From: JACZQZ01 sp046756945
GTDB lineage: Bacteria; Pseudomonadota; Alphaproteobacteria; Rhodospirillales; 2-02-FULL-58-16
NCBI GenBank assembly: GCA_046756945.1
Contig: JBHHXI010000101.1
Coordinates: 1 to 11,547, forward strand
Direction: 5' to 3'
Length of the DNA: 11,547 nt
The position numbers and the translations under genes are program-made. How positions within the stretch are numbered: the stretch's first letter is position 1; every line of letters starts with the position of its first letter. The notes beneath the pieces were generated by a model. The model made no database searches and was not told the origin of the DNA. It worked only from the letters and a program-made list of their open reading frames with translations. Positions 1 to 6,117 of the stretch are shown here, piece by piece.

Positions 1-125
1 TGTGGGAGAAGTGGCTTATCCCGGGGGTGATTCCGTTCGCCGCGCCATAGGCGCCCCCCCGCCGGCGTCACGTGAATGAGGTCGATGGGCCTTCAGGCGC
101 GGCAATACGACATGGGTTGGGCCAC

Positions 126-146
126 CCGGTATCTTAAAGACACCGG
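126..146 (-). terminator. Hairpin downstream of rpsI, possible terminator
   Basis: An inverted repeat starts 22 bases after the rpsI stop. The plus-strand arms CCGGTATC and GACACCGG flank the loop TTAAA, giving an 8-bp stem with one G-U pair in the transcript. No U-tract follows on the minus strand, so an intrinsic terminator is only possible. The remaining bases 1-125 show nothing I can name. Confidence 0.35.
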
Positions 147-168
147 CTGAACGGTTTTCCGGCTCGGA

Positions 169-708
169 TCAGCGCTTGGAGAACTGGAAGCTGCGCCGGG
201 CCTTGCGCTTGCCGTATTTCTTGCGCTCGACTACGCGCGCGTCGCGGGTGAGGAATCCCCCTTTTTTAAGGACCGGACGCAGGGCCGGCTCGAAGACGGA
301 CAGCGCCTTGGAGATGCCGTGGCGCACGGCGCCGGCCTGACCCGACAGGCCGCCGCCCTTGACCGTGCACACCACGTCGTACTGGCCCTCGCGGCCGGCG
401 GCCTGGAAAGGCTGGTTGATCAGCATGCGCAACACCGGGCGGGCGAAGTAGGTCTCCACGTCGCGGCCGTTTATGCCGATCTTGCCCGGGCCGGGCTTGA
501 TCCACACGCGGGCGACGGCGTTCTTGCGCTTTCCCGTGGCATAGGAACGACCCTGGGCATCGATCTTGGGCTCGGGCAAGGGCGCCTCTTCGACCGGCGT
601 CACTGTTTCGGCCACCTCTTTCAGATCCTTAAGGTCCTTGAGATCCTTGAGGTCCTTGAGGTCCTTGAGGTCCTTGAGGTCCTCCAGTGTCTTGGTTTCC
701 TCGGCCAT
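169..708 (-). CDS. rpsI: 30S ribosomal protein S9 with DLK-repeat N-terminal extension
   Basis: S9 is a small-subunit protein whose C-terminal tail reaches the P-site tRNA. This 179-residue product has the conserved core from about residue 54 (RSYATGKRKNAVARVW) to the end, including the GKRKARRSFQFSKR tail at the C-terminus. The E. coli protein is about 130 residues; the surplus is an N-terminal extension of about 50 residues. Within it, residues 10-30 are seven consecutive Asp-Leu-Lys triplets, followed by an acidic, proline-rich linker (PVEEAPLPEPK). The ATG start lies 12 bases after the rplM stop, so the gene is surely co-transcribed and probably translationally coupled with rplM. N-terminal extensions on S9 are, from memory, seen in other alphaproteobacteria; the perfect triplet repeat is unusual. 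Identity is certain; the role of the extension is unknown. Confidence 0.98.
   Translation of the reverse strand: MAEETKTLEDLKDLKDLKDLKDLKDLKDLKEVAETVTPVEEAPLPEPKIDAQGRSYATGKRKNAVARVWIKPGPGKIGINGRDVETYFARPVLRMLINQPFQAAGREGQYDVVCTVKGGGLSGQAGAVRHGISKALSVFEPALRPVLKKGGFLTRDARVVERKKYGKRKARRSFQFSKR
622..684 (-). repeat. 9-bp tandem repeat (7 units) inside rpsI
   Basis: Seven back-to-back 9-base units, plus-strand consensus GAGGTCCTT, encode seven DLK triplets of S9. The variants are CAGATCCTT, AAGGTCCTT, GAGATCCTT and GAGGTCCTC. Three central units (649-675) are identical, while the outer units carry synonymous third-position changes. The unit is a multiple of three, so slippage would change the length of the S9 extension without shifting the frame. 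Confidence 0.95.
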
Positions 709-720
709 GCCTTACACCAA

Positions 721-1179
721 TTACCTCTTGTTCTTCGGATTCATCGCCGCCACGTCCAGGACTTCCGGTTTCTGGGCCTCGTGGGGATGGGCGGCCCCCT
801 TGTAGACATGCAGCTTGCGCATCTGGGCGCGCCCCAGCGGGTTGCGGCTGATCATGCGCTCGACGGCCTTGATGAGCACCCTTTCCGGATGCTTGCCATT
901 CAGGATGCGCTCCGCGGTGCGGCTTCTGATGCCGCCCGGATACCCGGTGTGCCAGTAGTAGATCTTGTCGGCGCGCTTGCGCCCGGTGAGGCGCACCTTT
1001 TCCGCGTTGATGACGATGATGTTGTCGCCGCAATCGATGTGCGGGGTGTAGAGCGGCTTGTGCTTGCCGCGCAGACGGGTGGCGATGACCGCCGCCAGCC
1101 GCCCGAGCACGAGGCCGTCGGCGTCGATGACGCACCACGCCCGGTCAATGTCAGACGGCTTTGCCGAATAGGTCTTCAT
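721..1179 (-). CDS. rplM: 50S ribosomal protein L13
   Basis: L13 is an early-assembling large-subunit protein. The 152-residue product matches the family over its full length, allowing for a short C-terminal tail beyond the E. coli length of 142. Visible hallmarks are the N-terminal MKTYSAKPSDIDRAWCVIDA, the segment HIDCGDNIIVINAEKVRLTG, the YYWHTGYPGG motif, and RMISRNPLGRAQMRKLHVY. The ATG at 1179 gives the expected N-terminus. It is the first gene of the rplM-rpsI operon, and a promoter lies about 85 bases upstream. In E. coli this operon is under ribosomal-protein control; I did not recognise a specific leader structure here. Confidence 0.98.
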   Translation of the reverse strand: MKTYSAKPSDIDRAWCVIDADGLVLGRLAAVIATRLRGKHKPLYTPHIDCGDNIIVINAEKVRLTGRKRADKIYYWHTGYPGGIRSRTAERILNGKHPERVLIKAVERMISRNPLGRAQMRKLHVYKGAAHPHEAQKPEVLDVAAMNPKNKR

Positions 1180-1244
1180 CGGGATCCCGTACCCATGGGA
1201 AAAGGAAAGAAGCGGATGGCGGGCCGCGGGCTGAGAGTCCCCGG

Positions 1245-1262
1245 GCGCCGCTTATGCGGCGC
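1245..1262 (-). promoter_or_regulatory. Perfect inverted repeat at predicted rplM start point
   Basis: GCGCCGC-TTAT-GCGGCGC is a perfect 7-bp inverted repeat with a 4-base centre. It lies directly downstream of the predicted -10 box and overlaps the expected transcription start (about 1258). Because the outer bases would fall upstream of the start, it may work as DNA (operator or GC-rich discriminator) rather than as an RNA hairpin. The sequence is seen; the role is inferred. Confidence 0.4.
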
Positions 1263-1264
1263 GG

Positions 1265-1292
1265 AGTATGCCACAGGTTTTTTTCGTGTCAA
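1265..1292 (-). promoter_or_regulatory. Sigma70-type promoter of rplM-rpsI
   Basis: On the minus strand a consensus -35 box TTGACA (1287-1292) is followed by a 16-base spacer and a -10 box CATACT (1265-1270). The discriminator after the -10 (CCGCGC) is pure GC, as at stringently controlled ribosomal promoters. The predicted start near 1258 would give a 5' leader of roughly 80 bases before the rplM ATG. Confidence 0.7.
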
Positions 1293-1322
1293 CGGTAAAA
1301 AGCGTGAGACTCCGGGCCTTTA

Positions 1323-1343
1323 GGCATATGGTACCATGATACC
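1323..1343 (-). terminator. Hairpin after the methyltransferase gene, possible terminator
   Basis: Directly after the stop codon at 1344, the minus strand carries GGTAT-C-ATGG-TA-CCAT-ATGCC. This is a near-perfect inverted repeat with a perfect ATGGTACCAT core (1328-1337) and one bulged base. No immediate T-run follows; a TTTTT stretch lies about 26 bases further on. It may separate the cmoA unit from the rplM promoter. Confidence 0.3.
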
Positions 1344-2105
1344 CTACCGCCCGGCGCCGGCCCTCTGGAAGGCGCCGCTTTTCTTGTAGTAACGGGCCAG
1401 GAAAAAGGCGACCAGGGCAACAACCAGCGTCGCCGACAGGAATGCCAGGAATCCCGCGTGTGCGCCGATGTCGGGGGCCCAAAGGGTTTCATTGGCCTCG
1501 ATGGCGAGGATGCCGAGGATCCAGCTGAAGACGCTGGAATACTCCTTGACGACCACCCGCCGCCAATCGAAGCGCATGCCTTCGATCGATTGCCGGAATC
1601 CGGAAAAGTTGGGAAACCAGCGGTTGACCCGGCGGCAATAGTCGTCGAACCCGGGGCCGAACTTGCGGCGCAGGAACTGCTCTTCGGCGGCGATGATGGA
1701 AACGTAGGCAAAGACGAAGAACGGCACCGCCAGAACATAGCCCCACAGGCTGTCGGCCATGAGCAGCAGGCTGAGGATGATCAGGCCGTTGCCCACGTAG
1801 AGCGGGTTACGCGAATGCCCGAAGACGCCCCGCGTCACCAGGGACTCGGCGTAGATGCGCTTGTCGACGCCGCCCCGCTTCACATACGCGTAGCCGACGA
1901 CAAGCACGCGCAAGGCCTCGCCAAGGACGCCGATCGCCAGTATCGGGATATCGAGCCAGCGATCCATCATCACGGTCTTGTCGGGAAACGCCGGCGTAAC
2001 GAAAAGGATGGCCGGAACCAGGACGAGCGGGAAGACCGCGTTGCGGAAGCGGAAGAAGAAGTTTCCGCATCGTATGAGCAGCGGGACCTTATACAGGGCG
2101 TCCAT
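1344..2105 (-). CDS. ICMT/PEMT-family integral membrane methyltransferase
   Basis: The 253-residue protein belongs to the isoprenylcysteine carboxyl methyltransferase / phospholipid N-methyltransferase superfamily, which methylates lipid-like substrates with SAM at the membrane. The SAM-binding signature is clear: GVFGHSRNPLYVGN (93-106), then EEQFLRRKFGPGFDDYCRRV (141-160) with RWFP shortly after. Hydrophobic segments near 25-40, 50-72, 105-140 (probably two), 192-208 and 218-238 suggest about six membrane passes. I chose the ATG at 2105; an in-frame TTG at 2126 is the alternative, and neither has a convincing ribosome binding site. The gene starts 42 bases after the CmoA-like gene on the same strand, so the two are probably one transcript. 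The substrate (isoprenoid thiol, lipid or other) cannot be read from sequence. Confidence 0.85.
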   Translation of the reverse strand: MDALYKVPLLIRCGNFFFRFRNAVFPLVLVPAILFVTPAFPDKTVMMDRWLDIPILAIGVLGEALRVLVVGYAYVKRGGVDKRIYAESLVTRGVFGHSRNPLYVGNGLIILSLLLMADSLWGYVLAVPFFVFAYVSIIAAEEQFLRRKFGPGFDDYCRRVNRWFPNFSGFRQSIEGMRFDWRRVVVKEYSSVFSWILGILAIEANETLWAPDIGAHAGFLAFLSATLVVALVAFFLARYYKKSGAFQRAGAGR

Positions 2106-2147
2106 GGGAATCCGTCGCGGCGGCAAGCGGGATGGGGCTCGGGAAAA

Positions 2148-2930
2148 TCACTTCAGGGCGATCATTCCTGAGAAGTTGTACCACTGGAAAAACTGTTCCA
2201 CGTGCCTGAATCCCACCGAGCGGAGCATCTCGACGTTCTCCTCCAGGCGATAGGGAATCAGGACGTTCTCCAGCGCCTCCCGTTTCTGGGCGATCTCGAT
2301 CTCCGAATACCCCTTACGCTTCTTCATTTCATAGTAATTCTTGATGAACAGCCGGTTGATGAGGGTCGCGTCGAAGGAGAGTTTTTCCACCAGGATCAGG
2401 GCGCCGTCCGTATTCAGCCCGTCGTAGATTTCACCCATCAGGCGGTGGCGCTGAAGCGGCCTGATGAACTGAAGGGTCAGAATAAAGAGCGCGACGCTCG
2501 TGTTGTCAAAATCACCGAAGGTCTCCAGGTCGCCCTCGATCAGGTGGTAGGGGTGTTTCATTCCCTGGTCGGTAAACTTCCGTTCCGCCTGCTCCAGCAT
2601 GTCGGCGGAATTGTCGACGCCGACCAGGATGACGTCGTCTCTCACGGTCTTGTCCATGGCCAGCATCGTCGTGCCGGTGGAGCAGCCGAGGTCGAGCAGC
2701 CGTGTCCCCGGCACCGAGAAATCAGCGGCAAGTTCGCTTATCATCCGCTGGATTTCGCCGTAAAACGGCACCGAGCGCCCGACCATGTCGTCAAACACCG
2801 ACGCGGTATTCCGGTCAAAAGCGAAATCGGCAACGACCTCGCGGGGTTCGGCGAAGATTTGGTCCTGGCCGCTGCCGGAATTCGGTTCGGCCGTTTCGCA
2901 ATCGAAGTTGACGATTTTCTTACCCGACAT
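2148..2930 (-). CDS. cmoA: CmoA-family carboxy-SAM synthase-like protein
   Basis: CmoA converts SAM and prephenate to carboxy-SAM, which CmoB uses to make cmo5U34 in tRNA. This 260-residue protein aligns along its length with E. coli CmoA (247): DQIFAEP and FDRNTASVFDDMVGRSVPFY (Y57 matches Y39), LLDLGCSTGTT (GCS 82-84 match 64-66), VDNSADML (DN 106-107), IEGDL (134-135), GYSEIEIAQKREALENVL (R217 matches R199, which binds the added carboxylate), and a NFSGMIALK end matching NFGSLVALK. One known SAM contact differs: N132 of E. coli aligns with Ile150. The ATG at 2930 is preferred; a GTG at 2942 would add four residues. No cmoB lies nearby. The DNA is less GC-rich than later genes (2281-2340 is 45% GC by count), which hints at transfer. 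Family assignment is firm; the exact reaction is less so. Confidence 0.85.
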   Translation of the reverse strand: MSGKKIVNFDCETAEPNSGSGQDQIFAEPREVVADFAFDRNTASVFDDMVGRSVPFYGEIQRMISELAADFSVPGTRLLDLGCSTGTTMLAMDKTVRDDVILVGVDNSADMLEQAERKFTDQGMKHPYHLIEGDLETFGDFDNTSVALFILTLQFIRPLQRHRLMGEIYDGLNTDGALILVEKLSFDATLINRLFIKNYYEMKKRKGYSEIEIAQKREALENVLIPYRLEENVEMLRSVGFRHVEQFFQWYNFSGMIALK

Positions 2931-3036
2931 GCATCCATCCACCCTTCCGTGATGCCCACGGGACGCCCGCTCCCGGGCGGCGCCCGCCTGAAACCGACGG
3001 CCGGGGGGACACCCATTCCCCGGTTCCGCCAGCCAC

Positions 3037-3066
3037 CGAATAGGGCAGTGTACGGTTGCCTGTCAA
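3037..3066 (-). promoter_or_regulatory. Putative promoter of the cmoA-methyltransferase unit
   Basis: The minus strand has a consensus TTGACA (3061-3066), an 18-base spacer and TATTCG (3037-3042) as a weak -10. A start near 3030 would give a leader of about 100 bases before the ATG at 2930. The -35 match is perfect and the -10 poor, so this is a moderate call. Confidence 0.5.
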
Positions 3067-3139
3067 CGGAATACGCCATGAATGGCGCCCCGGTCGCGGC
3101 GCGGCAGGGCGCCGCCGCACGCCCCGCGCGGGCCGGGCC

Positions 3140-3562
3140 TCAGCGGGCGCGGGGCGGGATCGAATAGGTGCCCGTGGCGTGCGCCACCGGCGCGTCGTGG
3201 CCGTCGGAATGGAGCGTCACCTCGATCACCGCGAGCCGCTTGCCGAGCTTCAACAGGCGCCCTTCGGCCATCAGGTCGGCGGGGCCCGGGCGGTGGAGGA
3301 AATTGATGTTGAAGCTGGTGGTCACCGCCAGCCGGACACTGCCGATGGCGCCGAGGACGACGGCGTACATGGTGGCGTCGGCCAGGGCCATCATCGTCGG
3401 CCCGGACACCGTGCCGCCGGGGCGCAGCATGCTGTCGTCGAACGGCAGGCGGACCGTCGCCGTTCCCCGGCCGATGGCGTCGGCGGTCATGCCGACCGCG
3501 ACCGCCCAGGGCATCTCCCTGGCCATCAGGGCGTTGAACTCTTCGGGACTGATTTTCGGCAC
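3140..3562 (-). CDS. PaaI-family hotdog-fold acyl-CoA thioesterase
   Basis: Hotdog thioesterases of the PaaI family (COG2050) hydrolyse acyl- or aryl-CoA thioesters in the cytosol. The 140-residue product has the family's length and its central signature RPGGTVSGPTMMALADATMY (47-66); D62 sits at the position of the catalytic aspartate in the HGG...LAD motif of PaaI. The His-Gly-Gly part is replaced by Ser-Gly-Pro (53-55), a variant I recall from this subgroup. A strand resembling the family's central sheet follows (TTSFNINFLHRP). The frame stays open upstream to 3724, but that part overlaps the next gene. I chose GTG at 3562 because GGGGAG lies 10 bases ahead and the protein then begins just before the hotdog domain. 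It follows the DUF4336 gene by 91 bases, possibly as an operon. The substrate is unknown. Confidence 0.88.
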   Translation of the reverse strand: MPKISPEEFNALMAREMPWAVAVGMTADAIGRGTATVRLPFDDSMLRPGGTVSGPTMMALADATMYAVVLGAIGSVRLAVTTSFNINFLHRPGPADLMAEGRLLKLGKRLAVIEVTLHSDGHDAPVAHATGTYSIPPRAR

Positions 3563-3653
3563 GGTATCCGCTCTCCCCTGTTTTGCCCGCACCCGGCGAC
3601 AGGCACGGCGGGCGAAAAACACTGCGTTTCGGTACACGCTGTTCAGGGCGCCC

Positions 3654-4403
3654 TCACACGCCCGGGAGCCAGCGAAACGCCCGTTCGAGCTCGGCGACCG
3701 CGTTCGCCTCGTAGTAACGGCCATGGGCGATGATGATGCGTTCGGGCGCCCACGAGATCATCGTCCGTACGGCCGCGGCCATCTGCTTGCGGTGCCTGAC
3801 AAAGGTCAGGCGCAGGTCAATGGGCATTTTTCCGTCCGGGTCGGCGCAAGCGAAGCGCGCCATGAAGCGGAAAAACGGGTTTGCAATCTTGGATGTCTCG
3901 TAGTTCTGGACCAGGTCGGTGAGAATCAATGTCCGTGTAGGAACATGGAAAAACACGGCTTCGGTCAAATAGGATCCGGGCACCAGGAGCGTCCTGATAT
4001 CTCCGGACCACGGGTACGTGGCGCCCGGCGCCAAATCGTGGTCGTAGTCGGCAAACCGTTGCTTGCCACGTGCCTGTTCCCGCACACCGGGCGCGGCGTA
4101 TGTCGCGGCGCCGGGAAAAGCCCCCGCCCAATCACCAAGCCACCAGTAATGGATGCGATTGGGAGCGACCAGGTGTTCGATCGGTCCAAGGGCATCGACC
4201 CCGCATTCGAGCGTCGACGACATTTCCGTCGGGGAATGGACCCACAGCGCGCCGTCGGCCAGACGCACGATGGTCGTGCGGGTGGGAAAGGGAAACCGCA
4301 TGCCCAGATAGCCAAACCGAATCACCGGCCCGTCGACGATCCACACACCGTCGGCCACGGGCTTCAAGGTGCCGGTCGGCTCATAGGTCTCGACGGCGGC
4401 CAT
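3654..4403 (-). CDS. DUF4336 protein, metallo-beta-lactamase-like
   Basis: This 249-residue protein resembles DUF4336 proteins, a little-studied family related to the metallo-beta-lactamase fold. Typical segments are TLKPVADGVWIVDGP (12-26), FPTRTTIVRLADGALWVHSP (39-58), HLVAPNRIHYWWLGDW (77-92), a TLILTDLVQN strand (158-167) and IIIAHGRYYEANAVAELERAF near the end. The canonical HxHxDH metal motif is absent, but H77, H85, D91, D163 and H227 fall in segments where that fold places metal ligands, so a modified site is possible. No signal peptide is seen, so it is probably cytosolic. The ATG at 4403 is chosen; GTG 4418 and TTG 4421 are upstream alternatives without a better ribosome binding site. 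It is divergent from the hydratase operon and followed by a thioesterase. Its function is unknown. Confidence 0.8.
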   Translation of the reverse strand: MAAVETYEPTGTLKPVADGVWIVDGPVIRFGYLGMRFPFPTRTTIVRLADGALWVHSPTEMSSTLECGVDALGPIEHLVAPNRIHYWWLGDWAGAFPGAATYAAPGVREQARGKQRFADYDHDLAPGATYPWSGDIRTLLVPGSYLTEAVFFHVPTRTLILTDLVQNYETSKIANPFFRFMARFACADPDGKMPIDLRLTFVRHRKQMAAAVRTMISWAPERIIIAHGRYYEANAVAELERAFRWLPGV

Positions 4404-4594
4404 CGGACGGTCCCGCACCAACTATCAGGTCAAGAAACATCGCACGTTCCGATCCCCCGGCCTTGACCTCCCGTTTGCCGGAAACGGATACCGAAGCAGA
4501 TCATCACCGCCTGACAAATGGCTCTCGGAGGATGGGCTTCCGGGTTCCGCCAACACCCCCCATAACGGCTGTCGTCGCCGGTTCACGCGGACGG

Positions 4595-4632
4595 TCGAGG
4601 TGTTCCCGGCCGTTCGAGGTGTTCCCGGCCGT
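4595..4632. repeat. 19-bp direct repeat, two exact copies
   Basis: The unit TCGAGGTGTTCCCGGCCGT occurs twice without a gap (4595-4613 and 4614-4632), followed by a partial third start (TCGA at 4633). It lies just left of the inverted repeat at 4647 and may be a simple slippage duplication. Confidence 0.9.
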
Positions 4633-4646
4633 TCGAAATACCCTAG

Positions 4647-4662
4647 TTTACGTTTACGTAAA
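4647..4662. promoter_or_regulatory. Inverted-repeat operator candidate next to a TTGACC box
   Basis: TTTACGT-TT-ACGTAAA has perfect 7-base arms around two central bases. On the minus strand it directly follows TTGACC (4663-4668) and is followed by TAGGGT (4640-4645) after a 17-base spacer, so it would lie between a -35 and a weak -10 reading toward the DUF4336 gene. Operators placed within the promoter spacer are typical of MerR-family regulators. From memory the motif resembles LiuR-type sites that control acyl-CoA catabolism, which would suit the neighbouring hydratase and thioesterase. The regulator and the promoter direction are inferred. Confidence 0.55.
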
Positions 4663-4798
4663 GGTCAACTCCTTGTACCCTGCCGCGGATCGGGACACAG
4701 GCCGGTGCCTCAATGGTTCTTGCTTTTGACCCGCCAAACGCTGCAAATTCGCCGTCGACGCCAATCGCACGACCGCCGGACACGGGGAGCCCCCATCC

Positions 4799-5605
4799 AT
4801 GGCCGCGAATTCCGCCTCTCTGGCCAACGAACCGCTCCTGCTGCGCCAGGACAGGGACGGAATCGCCACCCTCACGCTCAACCGGCCGGAAAAGTTCAAT
4901 GCCCTTTCGGTGGCGCTGCTCACCGCCCTGCAGGACGAATTCGATGCCCTTGCCGGCGACCCGTCGGTGCATGTCATCGTCCTTGCCGGCGCCGGCAAGG
5001 CCTTCTGCGCCGGCCACGACCTCGGCGAAATGCGCCAGGATTCGAGCCGCGAGGCCATCGCCGCCCTGTTCGGGCAATGCAGCCGCATGATGGTCTCGAT
5101 GACCCGCCTGCCCCAGCCGGTGATCGCCCGGGTCCACGGCATCGCCACCGCCGCCGGATGCCAGCTGGTGGCCCAGTGCGACCTGGCGGTGGCCGGCGAA
5201 GACGCGCGGTTCGCCACCTCGGGCATCAACGTCGGCCTGTTCTGCGCGACGCCGATGGTGGCGGTGACCCGCAACCTGCCGCGCAAGCAGGCGATGGAGA
5301 TGCTGATGACCGGCGCCTTCATCGACGCCCCGACGGCGCGCGAGTACGGTCTGGTCAACCGGGTCGTGCCCGCCGACGGGTTGGACAGCGCCGTCGCCGA
5401 ACTGGCCGGCGAGATCGCCGGCAAGGCGCCGCAATTCATCGCCGAAGGCAAACGGCTGTTCTACCGCCAGCTCGAGGCCGGCATCGAGCACGCCTACGAC
5501 GAGGCCAACGAGGTCATGACGTCGAGCATGCAGACCGAGGACGCGCGGGACGGCATCGACTCCTTCCTCGCCAAGCGGCCCATGCCCAAATGGAAAGGCC
5601 GATGA
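4799..5605 (+). CDS. Enoyl-CoA hydratase/isomerase-family protein, ECHDC3-like
   Basis: The 268-residue protein has the crotonase fold: TLTLNRPEKFNALS (25-37), the first oxyanion-hole segment AFCAGHDL (68-75), and HGIATAAGCQLVAQCDLAVA (113-132), then FATSGINVGLFCATP (138-152). The closest match I recognise is the ECHDC3 subgroup, which shares the AAGCQLVA and NVGLFC wording. The two glutamates that activate water in rat enoyl-CoA hydratase (E144 and E164) align with Gln122 and Gly142, so ordinary hydration is doubtful although acyl-CoA binding is likely. A good ribosome binding site (GGGGAG, 9-base spacing) fixes the ATG at 4799. The stop codon overlaps the ATG of the CoA-binding gene (ATGA), which indicates coupled translation. 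The family is certain; the reaction is unknown. Confidence 0.93.
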   Translation: MAANSASLANEPLLLRQDRDGIATLTLNRPEKFNALSVALLTALQDEFDALAGDPSVHVIVLAGAGKAFCAGHDLGEMRQDSSREAIAALFGQCSRMMVSMTRLPQPVIARVHGIATAAGCQLVAQCDLAVAGEDARFATSGINVGLFCATPMVAVTRNLPRKQAMEMLMTGAFIDAPTAREYGLVNRVVPADGLDSAVAELAGEIAGKAPQFIAEGKRLFYRQLEAGIEHAYDEANEVMTSSMQTEDARDGIDSFLAKRPMPKWKGR

Positions 5606-6117
5606 GGGCCGGCGCCGCCGTCGACACCATCCCCTACGGAGACGACCTGCTGCACGACATCCTGCGCGACGTCCGCACCATCGCCATGGTCGGCGCCTCG
5701 CCGACATGGAACCGGCCGTCCAGCTTCGCCATGAAGTACCTGCAGGGCAAAGGCTACCGGGTGATCCCGGTGAACGCGCGCCATGCCGGCGGGACCATCC
5801 TCGGCGAGAAGGTCTACGCCCGCCTCGGCGACGTTCCCGGCCAGGTCGACATGGTGGAGATCTTCCGCGCCTCCGAGGCCGCCGGCCGCGTCACCGACGA
5901 GGCCATAGACCTGGCGCCGGAAAAGGGCATCCGGGTGGTGTGGATGCAGCTCGGCGTGCGCAACGACGCGGCGGCGGCGCGCGCCGAGGCGGCGGGCCTT
6001 GTCGTGATCATGAACCGCTGCGCCAAGATCGAATACGGCCGCCTGTTCGGCGAGTTGGGCTGGGGCGGCATCAACTCCGGCATCATTTCGTCGAAAAGGC
6101 TGAAACTGGAGCCATGA
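5602..6117 (+). CDS. CoA-binding domain protein (YccU-type, COG1832)
   Basis: This 171-residue protein is a stand-alone Rossmann-type CoA-binding domain, related to the CoA-binding part of succinyl-CoA synthetase alpha. Visible features are RTIAMVGASPTWNRPSS (25-41), GYRVIPVNARHAGGTILGEK (51-70), VDMVEIFR (82-89), WMQLGV (114-119) and a conserved cysteine segment MNRCAKIEY (137-145). It is somewhat longer than E. coli YccU (about 137 residues), with extra residues at both ends. The start ATG overlaps the stop of the hydratase-like gene, and its own stop overlaps the start of metY, so all three are made from one coupled message. No catalytic site is evident; a regulatory or carrier role is a guess. 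The frame is open far upstream, but that part is the shadow of the hydratase gene. Confidence 0.92.
   Translation: MRAGAAVDTIPYGDDLLHDILRDVRTIAMVGASPTWNRPSSFAMKYLQGKGYRVIPVNARHAGGTILGEKVYARLGDVPGQVDMVEIFRASEAAGRVTDEAIDLAPEKGIRVVWMQLGVRNDAAAARAEAAGLVVIMNRCAKIEYGRLFGELGWGGINSGIISSKRLKLEP

Larger units (their letters stand above)
4404..4798. other. Divergent intergenic region, 395 bases, no gene
   Basis: This region separates the minus-strand DUF4336 gene from the plus-strand hydratase operon. It contains a 19-base direct repeat (4595-4632), an inverted-repeat operator candidate (4647-4662) and, at its right edge, a ribosome binding site GGGGAG (4784-4789) placed 9 bases before the ATG at 4799. 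Open frames crossing it lack family resemblance and look like shadows. Confidence 0.7.

Noticed and set aside
622..684. CRISPR-like or regulatory repeat array
   Set aside because: The units are 9 bases, have no spacers and are in frame with a ribosomal protein gene.
319..1323. Plus-strand open frame of 334 codons across rpsI and rplM
   Set aside because: It is antisense to two certain ribosomal genes, has no family resemblance and its LEVLEVLEV stretch is only the repeat read backwards.
3168..4466. Plus-strand open frame of 432 codons
   Set aside because: It is antisense to the thioesterase and DUF4336 genes, with no recognisable domain; high GC makes such frames common.
4600..5601. Long in-frame upstream extension of the CoA-binding protein
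   Set aside because: It runs through the hydratase-like gene in another frame; the ATG at 5602 overlapping the stop is the natural start.
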